Below are positions 23,136 through 32,330 of a DNA stretch of 64,000 bases, in pieces. Made by a program: the position numbers and the translations under genes. The stretch is taken from NCBI GenBank assembly GCA_035536995.1, contig DATLNB010000071.1, positions 50,198 to 114,197 on the forward strand, written 5' to 3'. The stretch is from AV80 sp035536995. Its GTDB lineage: Bacteria > Verrucomicrobiota > Verrucomicrobiia > Chthoniobacterales > UBA10450. Position 1 is the stretch's first letter. Every line of letters starts with the position of its first letter. The notes beneath the pieces were generated by a model. It had not been told where the DNA came from, did no database searches, and saw only the letters and a list, made by a program, of their open reading frames with translations.

Positions 23136-25892
23136 ATGCATCCGTCCTTTGCCACTCGGGCCAATCTCGATTTGCTCGAGCAAAATTATCAGCGCTGGCA
23201 GGAGAACCCGGCTTCGCTCGACGCAGCCTGGCTCGCCTTTTTCGAAGGGTTCGAGCTGGGCGACCTGAAACTTCGCAACGGCGCCGCTGCTGCTGCCAGC
23301 GCCCCCGCCCTGACCGAACCGGGCGATCAGCCTTTGCAGACTCGGGTTGATGGACTCGTTTACGCCTATCGCACGCTTGGCCACACCATTGCCCGGATCG
23401 ATCCGTTGGCCACGAAGCGCCCAGCGAATCCGCTCCTAAGCCTGCGCGAGCTCGGCTTCAGCGAAAAAGACCTCGATCTCGTTGTCTCTTCGAAATTCTT
23501 CCTCGACGCCCGCAAGATGACGCTGCGCGAGATGATCGCGTTGCTCGAAAACATCTACGCGGATTCGATCGGCTCGGAGTTCCAGCACATCCAGAACCCG
23601 CGGATACGCAACTGGGTCCGGCATCGCCTCGAGTCGCGGCCGGACAAGCACGGTGCGGCCCGGGAAACTGAGCTCGGAATTCTGCGCACGCTTCTGGAAG
23701 CGGAAACCTTCGAGACTTTCCTCCATACTCGTTACGTCGGGCAGAAACGCTTTTCCCTCCAGGGCGCGGAAGCCCTCATGGTCATCCTCGACTCGGTCCT
23801 GCAACGCTGCCCGCGGCACGGCATCGAAGAGATTTGCATGGGCATGGCCCACCGTGGCCGGCTCAATGTCCTGGCGAACTTCCTCAAGAAATCGCTCCAG
23901 ATCATTTTCACCGAGTTCTCGACCAACTACATTCCGGACCTCGTCGCCGGAGATGGCGACGTGAAATACCACCTCGGTTACCGAACCGTCCGCAAACTCG
24001 AAGCGGGCGCCGAAGTCGAGATCCGGCTGGCCGCCAACCCGAGCCATCTGGAGGCGGTCAATCCCGTCGTCGAAGGCACGGCCCGGGCCCGTCAACGGAT
24101 TCGCGGCGATACCGAACACCGGCGCAAGGTCCTCCCGGTCCTGATCCATGGCGACGCCGCGTTCGCGGGCCAGGGGATCGTTGCCGAGACGCTCAACATG
24201 TCGCAGCTCCACGGCTACGGGACGGGTGGCACCATCCACATAGTGGTCAATAACCAGATCGGGTTCACCACTCTGCCCGAAGACGCGCGCTCTTCGATGT
24301 ACGCGACCGACATCGCGAAGATGATCGAAGTCCCGATCTTCCACGTGAACGGCGACGATCCGCTCGCGGTCGTTTTCGTCACCGAGCTGGCCCTCGATTT
24401 TCGCCAGGAATTCGGGCGCGATGCCGTCATCGACATGTATTGCTACCGCCGTTACGGCCATAACGAGGGCGACGAGCCCTCCTTCACTCAGCCCGATCTT
24501 TACGCGAAAATTCAGAAACGCCCGCCGGTGGCGCAGCTTTTCAAAAAGGAGCTGATCGACGCGAAAAAACTAAGCGCCGACGAAGCGGCCAGTCTTGAGG
24601 CCGAGTTCGAGATGCGGCTCGAGCTGGTTTTGCAGGAGGTCAAATCGGTCGAGGCCGAGGAGGCTGGCGGCAAGGACCGCTTCCAGGAATCGACCGCCGT
24701 TTTCCAGCCGCAATACACGAGCGATTGCCAGCCGACGTCCATTAGCGCCGACATGTTGAAGCAAATTGTCGATGGGCTGACCCGCGTGCCGGAAGATTTC
24801 GAGGTGATTCCGAAGATCAAAAAGAACGTGCTCGATCGGCGGCGCGAGATCTTCGAAGCGGGCGGGCCCTACGAATGGCATTACGCGGAAGCGCTCGCCT
24901 TCGGTTCGCTTCTCCTGGAAGGCACGCCAGTGCGTTTGTCCGGGCAGGACAGCCGCCGCGGCACTTTTAGCACCCGGCATTCCTTCATTTACGACGCAAA
25001 AAGCGGGCGTCCCTACATGCCGTTGCTGCACCTGGCGGAAAAGCAGGCGCGCATCTGCATCTACAACAGCCTGTTATCGGAAGCGGCAGTCCTCGGGTTC
25101 GATTACGGATACTCTCTCGATTACCCGAACATGCTCTGTCTGTGGGAAGCGCAGTTCGGCGATTTCGCCAATGGAGCACAGGTCATCATCGACCAATTCA
25201 TCGTGCCCGCGGAATCGAAGTGGCAACGCCCGAGCGGCATCGTGCTTCTCCTGCCGCACGGTTACGAAGGCCAGGGGCCGGAGCATTCCAGTGCCAGGCT
25301 CGAACGTTTCCTCCAGGCCGCCGCCGAAGAAAACATCCAGGTTTGTAACGTAACGACGTCAGCCCAGTACTTTCACGTCCTGCGCCGGCAGATGAAACGC
25401 GATTTCGTTAAACCGCTCGTGATCATGACGCCAAAAAGTTTGCTTCGCGCCGAACACGCCTCGTCGCGGGCGGAAGAATTTACGGAGGGCGGTTTCTCCG
25501 AGGTCCTTGGGTCGCCCGAAGTGGGGCCGTCTGAAAAAATCAAACGGGTGATCCTTTGTTCGGGCAAGGTTTACTACGACCTGTTGAATTACCGCGACGC
25601 CGAGAACATCACCAACGCCGCCATCGTCCGGGTTGAGCAGCTTTATCCGCTCGCGGAATCGAAACTGCGCGAAGCCCTGGCGCCGTACCCGAAAAACGCG
25701 AAACTGATCTGGTGCCAGGAGGAATCGCAGAACATGGGCGCGTGGACCTTCATGGAACCGCGCTTGTGGGGGCTCTTCGGACGGAAGATCATTTATGCGG
25801 GCCGAAACGCGAGCGCGAGCCCCGCGGTTGGGTCGCTCGCCGTGCATAAACGGGAGCAGGCGCAATTGATCGCGGATGCGTTTAGTTTGTAA
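23136..25892 (+). CDS. sucA: 2-oxoglutarate dehydrogenase E1 component
   Basis: Thiamine diphosphate-dependent decarboxylase of 918 residues, the first subunit of the 2-oxoglutarate dehydrogenase complex in the TCA cycle. The N-terminal LLEQNYQRWQENPASLDAAW and DPL boxes, the catalytic segments GMAHRGRLNVL and IHGDAAFAGQGIV, the YRRYGHNEGDEP motif and the C-terminal CQEESQNMGAW are all present. The ATG at 23136 gives the typical N-terminus; the upstream in-frame reading comes from a repeat. sucB follows 21 bp downstream. Confidence 0.97.
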   Translation: MHPSFATRANLDLLEQNYQRWQENPASLDAAWLAFFEGFELGDLKLRNGAAAAASAPALTEPGDQPLQTRVDGLVYAYRTLGHTIARIDPLATKRPANPLLSLRELGFSEKDLDLVVSSKFFLDARKMTLREMIALLENIYADSIGSEFQHIQNPRIRNWVRHRLESRPDKHGAARETELGILRTLLEAETFETFLHTRYVGQKRFSLQGAEALMVILDSVLQRCPRHGIEEICMGMAHRGRLNVLANFLKKSLQIIFTEFSTNYIPDLVAGDGDVKYHLGYRTVRKLEAGAEVEIRLAANPSHLEAVNPVVEGTARARQRIRGDTEHRRKVLPVLIHGDAAFAGQGIVAETLNMSQLHGYGTGGTIHIVVNNQIGFTTLPEDARSSMYATDIAKMIEVPIFHVNGDDPLAVVFVTELALDFRQEFGRDAVIDMYCYRRYGHNEGDEPSFTQPDLYAKIQKRPPVAQLFKKELIDAKKLSADEAASLEAEFEMRLELVLQEVKSVEAEEAGGKDRFQESTAVFQPQYTSDCQPTSISADMLKQIVDGLTRVPEDFEVIPKIKKNVLDRRREIFEAGGPYEWHYAEALAFGSLLLEGTPVRLSGQDSRRGTFSTRHSFIYDAKSGRPYMPLLHLAEKQARICIYNSLLSEAAVLGFDYGYSLDYPNMLCLWEAQFGDFANGAQVIIDQFIVPAESKWQRPSGIVLLLPHGYEGQGPEHSSARLERFLQAAAEENIQVCNVTTSAQYFHVLRRQMKRDFVKPLVIMTPKSLLRAEHASSRAEEFTEGGFSEVLGSPEVGPSEKIKRVILCSGKVYYDLLNYRDAENITNAAIVRVEQLYPLAESKLREALAPYPKNAKLIWCQEESQNMGAWTFMEPRLWGLFGRKIIYAGRNASASPAVGSLAVHKREQAQLIADAFSL

Positions 25893-25913
25893 CGCGCCTA
25901 CTATAGCAGCTTC

Positions 25914-27155
25914 ATGAGCCTCGAAGTCAAAGTCCCAGCGGTCGGCGAATCCATCTCGAGTGGAGTGGTTTCCGTGTGGCACAAAAAATCGGGTGAACAG
26001 GTCAGCGCCGGGGAGCCCCTCTTCACTCTCGAAACCGATAAGGTCTCGACGGAAATCAACGCGGAGAAAGACGGTGTCCTCAAAACCCTCGTGGCTGAAG
26101 GCGCGGAGGTGAAGATCGGCGACGTCGTTGCGACGATCGAAGAAGGAAGTGCTGTAGCCGGCAACGTTGATCCCGGCAAAACGAAAGAGACTGAGGAACC
26201 GGCCCCAGAAAAACCGTCGCCTCCTGAACCGTCATCTGGTGCTCTCTCCCCGGCGGCCCGCCGCATTGTTACCGAAGAGAAGCTCGACTCGGCGAACATC
26301 CAGGGAACAGGAAAAGGCGGACGAATCATGAAAGGGGACGCCCTCGCCGCCGCGCAAAATCCAACCGCCGCGCCGGAGGCAAAGACGCTCCCCCCTGCTG
26401 AGAAAGCTCCGGACGTTCACGCGGAAGAGAAACCTTCGGCGCCGCCCGCCGAAGACGAGCGCTTCACCCGCCGCAAGATGTCGCCGCTGCGGCGCAAGAT
26501 CGCGGCCCAGCTCGTCATGGCCCAGCACACCGCCGCGATCCTGACGACCTTCAATGAATGCGACATGACTGCCGTCCAGGAGCTGCGCGCCAAATCGCAG
26601 GATGCGTTTACGAAGAAGCACGGATTGAAGCTTGGGTTCATGTCCTTTTTCATTAAAGCCGCTGTGGAGGGGTTGAAGGCGGTGCCTGCAATCAACAGCC
26701 GGATTGAGGGTGAGGATTTCATTCAGAACCATTTCTTCGACATCGGTGTCGCAGTCGGGACCGAGCGGGGTCTGGTCGTGCCGGTCGTGCGCGATGCCGA
26801 GAAGAAAAGCTTTGCCGACCTCGAACGCGACATAGCCGATTACGCGACCAAGGCGCGCGAAGGCAAGATGAAGATCGAGGATTTGCAGGGCGGTGCGTTT
26901 ACGATTTCCAACGGCGGCGTGTATGGATCGCTCCTGAGCACGCCGATCCTGAATCCACCTCAGAGCGGGATTTTAGGAATGCATTCGATCCAGAAGCGGC
27001 CGGTGGCGCTCGAGGACAACGTAGTTATTCGCCCGATGATGTATCTGGCGTTGAGCTACGATCACCGCGCGGTCGATGGGAAAGAAGCGGTTACCTTTTT
27101 GGTGACCGTGAAGCAGTGCATCGAGGACCCGGCGAAGTTGGCGCTGGATTTTTAG
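25914..27155 (+). CDS. sucB: Dihydrolipoyl succinyltransferase, E2 of 2-oxoglutarate dehydrogenase
   Basis: Protein of 413 residues. One lipoyl domain carries the lipoylated Lys43 in ETDKVSTEI. An Ala/Pro/Glu linker and peripheral-subunit binding domain (LSPAARRIVTEEKLD, about 105-140) follow. The catalytic domain ends in SYDHRAVDGKEAV, with His384 and Asp388. It transfers succinyl to CoA and forms the core of the complex. The 3' end overlaps an antisense four-helix-bundle gene by 65 bp. Confidence 0.97.
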   Translation: MSLEVKVPAVGESISSGVVSVWHKKSGEQVSAGEPLFTLETDKVSTEINAEKDGVLKTLVAEGAEVKIGDVVATIEEGSAVAGNVDPGKTKETEEPAPEKPSPPEPSSGALSPAARRIVTEEKLDSANIQGTGKGGRIMKGDALAAAQNPTAAPEAKTLPPAEKAPDVHAEEKPSAPPAEDERFTRRKMSPLRRKIAAQLVMAQHTAAILTTFNECDMTAVQELRAKSQDAFTKKHGLKLGFMSFFIKAAVEGLKAVPAINSRIEGEDFIQNHFFDIGVAVGTERGLVVPVVRDAEKKSFADLERDIADYATKAREGKMKIEDLQGGAFTISNGGVYGSLLSTPILNPPQSGILGMHSIQKRPVALEDNVVIRPMMYLALSYDHRAVDGKEAVTFLVTVKQCIEDPAKLALDF

Positions 27156-27699
27156 CCCGGGCAGAGAGCCGGGCGCGCGTCATGCGTTCTCGGAGGCCGC
27201 CTTCCTTGAGGAAAGCCTGTTCCAGCTCGCAGAGCTGCTGGTCGAGGAGGTAGTTCGTTTGGTGGATTAGGCAGATGAGGATGTTTGCGACGATGGGGGC
27301 TGGGCGGGTTTCGATATAGGTCCTATACGACTCATAGGACTTATTCTTTCTGGTGCCGAGCCGGCGCACGAACAGCGCTTCTTTGCTGTTTTTGTCCCAG
27401 AGAGGCTCTTTTCGCACCCTCAGGAAATCGCGGTAATCTTCCAGTAGCTCCTCGAGGCTCGAACGCGCCACGTTCACCAGCTTTATCTCGGTTTCTTTCG
27501 AAGTTCCGGATGCTTTACTGCCCTCCAAAATATTCTGTTTCCCCGACCGCGCCGCTTGCACCATCTGGTCGTAGGTGCGGTCTCGTTTGCTCAAAAAACG
27601 GCCGCAGAAAGCTACGGTCCCATCGTACACAACCCGCGCCTTCTGAAACGAAAGCAGTTCCTCGTATCCGCCGTGCGGCGGGATTAAATTGGGGGGCAC
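27091..27699 (-). CDS. Four-helix-bundle 'suffix domain' protein
   Basis: Protein of 202 residues (GTG start). The PHGGYEELLSFQKARVVYD start, the RTYDQMVQAARSGKQNILEG core and ARSSLEELLEDYRDFLR match the free-standing four-helix-bundle family with a suffix domain. Function is unknown. A short insert SYESYRTYIETR is encoded by the CCTATACGAC-type words (about 27314-27345) that also lie upstream of the gene (27720-27740). It is antisense within the sucA-sucB-lpdA cluster, overlapping the sucB end, so it probably arrived as a separate unit. Confidence 0.83.
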   Translation of the reverse strand: MPPNLIPPHGGYEELLSFQKARVVYDGTVAFCGRFLSKRDRTYDQMVQAARSGKQNILEGSKASGTSKETEIKLVNVARSSLEELLEDYRDFLRVRKEPLWDKNSKEALFVRRLGTRKNKSYESYRTYIETRPAPIVANILICLIHQTNYLLDQQLCELEQAFLKEGGLRERMTRARLSARAKNPAPTSPGPRCTASRSPKR

Positions 27700-27749
27700 G
27701 TTGGACAGTTTATACGTCCCATGTGACCTATACGACCTATTAAATAGCC
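27700..27749. repeat. CTATACGAC-type repeat before lpdA
   Basis: Contains TATACGTCCCATGTGACC and CTATACGACCTATTAAAT words. The CTATACGAC word recurs inside the neighbouring four-helix-bundle gene near 27320. The spacer also must hold the lpdA ribosome binding region. Confidence 0.5.
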
Positions 27750-29156
27750 ATGGAAAAATTCGACGTCACCATCATCGGCTCCGGTCCCGGCGGCTACGTC
27801 GCTGCCATCCGCGCGGCACAACTAGGCCTTAAGACCGCGATCGTCGAGAAAGACAAGGAACTGGGCGGCACCTGCCTCAACGTCGGTTGCATCCCGAGCA
27901 AGGCGCTCCTCACCTCCAGCGACCATTACGTCTTCGCGAAAAAGGAAGCGGCCAAACACGGAATCGTCCTGGAGAACGTGGGACTCGATCTCGGCAAAAT
28001 GCTGGCCCGCAAAGACAAGGTCGTTAAGACCATGAACGGCGGCGTGAAGATGCTGATGAAGGGCAACAAGATCACGACGTTCCAGGGCTTGGGTACCGTC
28101 ACTGCGGCCGGGCAGATTTCGATCAAAGGCGACGACGGAAAGACCCAGGAAATCGAGTCAACCAACATCGTGATCGCCACCGGAAGCGTCCCGGTCGAGC
28201 TGGCGAACATGAAGTTCGATGGAGACGTAGTCGTTAGCAGCACGGAAGCGCTCACGTTCGAGAAAGCGCCGGAAAAACTTCTGGTCATTGGTGGCGGCGC
28301 GATTGGTCTCGAGTTGGGATCGGTCTGGAGCCGGCTGGGCTCTGAAGTGATCGTGCTCGAGTTCCTGCCCCGGATCGCGCTCGGCTTCGATCTCGAGCTG
28401 GCCAACATGCTCCAGAAATCGCTTGCCGCCCAGGGGATGACGTTTCATCTCCAGACAAAGGTCAGCTCGGTGAAAGTCGAGAACGGCCGCGCTAAAGCGA
28501 CCGCCACGAAGCGTGAGGAAGAGTTAACCTTCGAAGCCGACAAAGTCCTGGTCTCGGTGGGCCGCCGCGCTTTCGCCAAGGGAGTCTTCGCAGAGGGCGT
28601 CAATGTCGAGATGGACGATCGCGGCCGGATCAAGGTCGACCAGCATTTCAAAACGAACGTCGAAGGCATCTACGCGATTGGTGACGTAATCGCCGGCCCG
28701 ATGCTCGCGCACAAGGCGGAAGAAGAAGGCATCGCCTGCGTCGAAATGATTGCGGGCAAAGCCGGGCACGTGAACTACGACGTTATCCCCGGAATCATTT
28801 ACACGAACCCTGAGCTGGCTGGTGCCGGATTGACCGAGGACGGCGCGAAAGAGAAAGGGATCGATGTGCGGGTAGGCAAATTCCCATTCCGCGCCAACGG
28901 CCGCGCGGTCGCGAATGAAGACTACGAAGGCGTAGTCAAATTTGTCGCCGACGCTAAAACCGACCGGATTCTCGGCGCACACATCCTCTCCCATGCCGCG
29001 TCCGAGTTGATCGCAGAATCGGTGGCGGTGATGGAATTCGGCGGCAGCTCGGAAGATCTCGGCCGGACCGTTCACGCGCACCCGACTTTGGCAGAAGCCG
29101 TCAAGGAAGCGGCGCTTCACGTCGAGAGGCGCGCGATCCACATCGGTAATCGCTGA
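27750..29156 (+). CDS. lpdA: Dihydrolipoyl dehydrogenase (E3)
   Basis: FAD-dependent oxidoreductase of 468 residues that reoxidises dihydrolipoamide and reduces NAD+. FAD motif IGSGPGG is near residue 9. The redox disulfide is Cys42-Cys47 in GGTCLNVGCIPS. The NAD motif is VIGGGAIGLELGS. The C-terminal HPTLAEAVKEAALH is the His/Glu dyad of the dimer interface. It completes the 2-oxoglutarate dehydrogenase set begun by sucA and sucB and may also serve pyruvate dehydrogenase. Confidence 0.97.
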   Translation: MEKFDVTIIGSGPGGYVAAIRAAQLGLKTAIVEKDKELGGTCLNVGCIPSKALLTSSDHYVFAKKEAAKHGIVLENVGLDLGKMLARKDKVVKTMNGGVKMLMKGNKITTFQGLGTVTAAGQISIKGDDGKTQEIESTNIVIATGSVPVELANMKFDGDVVVSSTEALTFEKAPEKLLVIGGGAIGLELGSVWSRLGSEVIVLEFLPRIALGFDLELANMLQKSLAAQGMTFHLQTKVSSVKVENGRAKATATKREEELTFEADKVLVSVGRRAFAKGVFAEGVNVEMDDRGRIKVDQHFKTNVEGIYAIGDVIAGPMLAHKAEEEGIACVEMIAGKAGHVNYDVIPGIIYTNPELAGAGLTEDGAKEKGIDVRVGKFPFRANGRAVANEDYEGVVKFVADAKTDRILGAHILSHAASELIAESVAVMEFGGSSEDLGRTVHAHPTLAEAVKEAALHVERRAIHIGNR

Positions 29157-29247
29157 CTGGGCGGAGCGCCAGCTCCAAGCCGCCGCCGCCAGCGGGGGAT
29201 TTTGATAGCTTAGTTTTTATTCCGGAGTAAGAATATGTCTCCGCCCC

Positions 29248-32163
29248 ATGAATAATTTCGGTCCTTCCTTTTCGAGTCTAAGGGTCGCTTTCGCCGCGAT
29301 CGCTCTGGCGGCTGCCGCTCCACAAATCGTTCACGCCGACATCCCTGGTGTGACATTCGTTGAGACGATCGATCCCTCGCCGGGCATCGACGTCTTCGGT
29401 TTACAGCACCTCGGGCTGAATCGGACGACGCATAAGCTTTACGTCGCCGGTATCGCATCGGATGCCACGCGTAATTATGGCCTGAAAGTTATCGATTCGA
29501 CCACCTTCGCGGTCGTAGCTGCGGTCGATCTGGGTCGTTATCCCGGGGACAGCAACGGTTTCCGCCCGATGAGTCTCGATGTGGACGAAGGCTCGGGCCC
29601 GGCCGGGGATAAGGTTTACATCGTCGGCCGGACAGACACAGCGCCCGCCGTGTTGCGGGTGGTGGACGGCCCAAGCAACACAAATCTGACAGGCGAAAAC
29701 AACGGCGACCTGTTTCTACCGATCAGCTTCACCGGCGAAAATAGCTTTAACAGAATGACGGTGAATTCGGCCAACCACAAAGTGTATGTGGCCAAGGCCA
29801 ACGGCGAAATCATCGTCATCGACGGGCCCAACCGCCAGATCCTTAAGACGCTGAACCCGAACTTCGGCGATTTCGTCATCGCCAGTCCCGGCACGAACAA
29901 GGTTTTTGTCGTCAACCACAATGGCGGCGGTGTCATCAACAGCGCGGACGATACCTTTGCGCAGCTCTCATTGTTCTTCTCCGCGACGGCGGCGACGGTG
30001 GATTCGGCGCACGCGCGCGTTTATTTCGTCGGGAAAGCGCTCAATAACAGCAACGCGATCTTTGCGGTCGACGCCGCAACCGGCGCGATCGTCGGATCGA
30101 AAACTCTGCCAGCTGCGCCGTTGAGCGTCGCCGTCGATCCCGGCAAGAACGAGGTCTATGTAGGATCGAGCACTAATTTGATCGTCCTCGACGCGAATGA
30201 TTTTTCGGAGAAAGGCGGTTTCGCCCGTCCGGCCGCGAAGCTGGCCTGCGATCCAGCCGTTTCGGCAGGCCTGTTCTCGATTGAGGACTATCAGGTGACC
30301 CTGAGGCAGAATGTGGTTTACGCAACGAATCCGGAAAACGGGACTGTGGCCGATCTCGCTGTCGGTTATCTGCCGTTCAAGACTGCGCTTAACAGCCGGA
30401 CCCGCCGCGTTTACGTGGCGGATGACCAAACGAGCGAAGTTCTCGCCCTCGATCGCAATCCGAACGGCGGGATTACCCGGATCCCCGCTCCACCCACTGA
30501 TTCGATCGTCAATAATCCTGCTTATCTGAACGGTTTCCAGCGGGACCTGGCGGTGTCTGAAAGATTGAATCGCTTCTATCTGCCTCGCAGGATCCGGGAT
30601 CACACCACCGGAACGGTCAACTATTTCATCGACGTCTTTGACGGTGGGACGAACCAGTTTCTTCGGTCCATCGCGCTCGACCCGACCCTTTACAAGGCCG
30701 AGCGCGTCGCGATCGACGACACCCGCCGGCAGCTTTATGTCGCCGCAACGCGCAAGATCACGAATTTCAACTATGAGATGCTGCTTCTTGCTTACGACGC
30801 CGACACAGAGGTGTTGAAGAGTACTATCAGTCTCGGCTTTACCTCTGCTGCGGGCGGCGCCGGTCTGGCTGCCAACCCTGTGACCGGCCGGGTTTATTAC
30901 AACAACTATGGCAGTCCCGGGACCGTTGTCGGCATGATGATTGTCGATGGCAACACCAATACGAAAATCGGCACCGTTGACGGAGTGGCTGGGGAGATCG
31001 CCATCAACCGGCGAACAAATAAGATCTACACGGTTGGCGGTGGTAATACCCTGGCCGTCATCAACGGCGCGACCGACGCCCTCGAGACAACTTTTTCGAT
31101 TCAGAACCAGAACGAAAGCACCATCGCCTTCGACGTCGATGAAGTGACGAACCGCGTCTACGTCGTGCAGGCTGCGCACCTCGCTCGCATCGGGCGCATG
31201 ACCGCCTATGACGCGAACAACAATTATCAGTTGCTCGGCCAGATCGATCTCCCGGCAAAACCAGTCCGCATCACGGTTGCGTCCGCCGCCCGCGAGCTTT
31301 TCGTCACGAATGATTGGGACGGCGTCATCACCGTTTTCCAACTCGCCCAGCCCGCTCTGGCGGATGTCTTCGGAAATATTTCCACGCGCGCTCTGGTGGG
31401 CGATGGCGACAGCGCGCTCATCGGTGGCTTTATCATTCACGGGCCGTCGTCTTTTACGAAGAAATTAATGATCCGGGCGGTCGGTCCATCGCTTACGCCA
31501 GCCGGCGTATCCGGCGCGTTGCCGGACACAACCGTCGAAGTGCACGACGGCGGCGGAAACGTAATCACTAACGACGATTGGAAAATCAGCGATGCGACGA
31601 ATGCCTCGCAACAGGCGGAAATCGAAGCCACCGGCATCCCGCCGACGAGTGAACAGGAATCCGCCCTTGTCCTGACTTTACCGGCGGGCCGGTCGGTGAC
31701 GGCAATTGTCCGGGGAAAAAACGGTGCCGAGGGGATTGGCCTGGTGGAAGTTTACGACCTTGACCAGACGCTGCCGGCGAAGCTCGTCAACATTTCCAGC
31801 CGTGGCCGGGTTGGGTTGGGGGATAACGCCATGATTGCCGGCGTGATTATTTTGGGATCAAAGCCGGTCAACGTGCTGCTGCGTGCCATCGGGCCTTCCC
31901 TGGCGAACTCAAACGTGCCAAACCCGCTCGAGGATCCAGTGTTGGAACTGCGCGATCCGAATGGGGGACTGGTGGCCTCAAATGATGACTGGCGGGAACA
32001 CGAAGCAGAGGTGGCCGCCAGTCTCCTTGCTCCCACCGATTCGCGCGAAAGCGCAATCCTGACCCGGCTTTACCCAGCGAATTATACCGCGATCGCCCGG
32101 GGGAAAGATGGCCACACTGGAGTGGCGTTGGTGGAAGCTTACTACCTTATCGTAGGTCAATAG
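29248..32163 (+). CDS. Secreted YVTN beta-propeller protein with duplicated C-terminal domain
   Basis: Protein of 971 residues. The signal peptide ends near residue 31 (AAAAPQIVHA). Residues about 40-690 are YVTN/NHL-like propeller repeats of roughly 45 residues (THKLYVAG, NKVFVVN, NRVYVVQ). The C-terminus holds two tandem domains of about 120 residues beginning NISTRALVGDGDSALIGGFI and NISSRGRVGLGDNAMIAGVI, each with RAVGPSL/RAIGPSL and NDDW. Surface or periplasmic binding is likely; the ligand is unknown. It stands alone downstream of lpdA. Confidence 0.87.
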   Translation: MNNFGPSFSSLRVAFAAIALAAAAPQIVHADIPGVTFVETIDPSPGIDVFGLQHLGLNRTTHKLYVAGIASDATRNYGLKVIDSTTFAVVAAVDLGRYPGDSNGFRPMSLDVDEGSGPAGDKVYIVGRTDTAPAVLRVVDGPSNTNLTGENNGDLFLPISFTGENSFNRMTVNSANHKVYVAKANGEIIVIDGPNRQILKTLNPNFGDFVIASPGTNKVFVVNHNGGGVINSADDTFAQLSLFFSATAATVDSAHARVYFVGKALNNSNAIFAVDAATGAIVGSKTLPAAPLSVAVDPGKNEVYVGSSTNLIVLDANDFSEKGGFARPAAKLACDPAVSAGLFSIEDYQVTLRQNVVYATNPENGTVADLAVGYLPFKTALNSRTRRVYVADDQTSEVLALDRNPNGGITRIPAPPTDSIVNNPAYLNGFQRDLAVSERLNRFYLPRRIRDHTTGTVNYFIDVFDGGTNQFLRSIALDPTLYKAERVAIDDTRRQLYVAATRKITNFNYEMLLLAYDADTEVLKSTISLGFTSAAGGAGLAANPVTGRVYYNNYGSPGTVVGMMIVDGNTNTKIGTVDGVAGEIAINRRTNKIYTVGGGNTLAVINGATDALETTFSIQNQNESTIAFDVDEVTNRVYVVQAAHLARIGRMTAYDANNNYQLLGQIDLPAKPVRITVASAARELFVTNDWDGVITVFQLAQPALADVFGNISTRALVGDGDSALIGGFIIHGPSSFTKKLMIRAVGPSLTPAGVSGALPDTTVEVHDGGGNVITNDDWKISDATNASQQAEIEATGIPPTSEQESALVLTLPAGRSVTAIVRGKNGAEGIGLVEVYDLDQTLPAKLVNISSRGRVGLGDNAMIAGVIILGSKPVNVLLRAIGPSLANSNVPNPLEDPVLELRDPNGGLVASNDDWREHEAEVAASLLAPTDSRESAILTRLYPANYTAIARGKDGHTGVALVEAYYLIVGQ

Positions 32164-32330
32164 GCTGGGCCTGGTGGCCGCGCGGCTACAGGCCATGCTT
32201 GTCGCGTGATCGCCAAGAGTCGCCTGTTTCGGCGAACCGGTCTGAATGATCGGGCGTTAGCAACGTTACGATCACGAATCCCGCAGGACGGCGACGAAAG
32301 TGATAGCAGTTCCCCCGCGCAGCAATCTTA

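Noticed and set aside
23436..24461. 341-codon minus-strand open frame over sucA
   Set aside because: Antisense to conserved sucA; no recognisable domain.
29968..31440. 490-codon minus-strand open frame over the YVTN protein
   Set aside because: Antisense to repeated propeller codons; no motif or start context.
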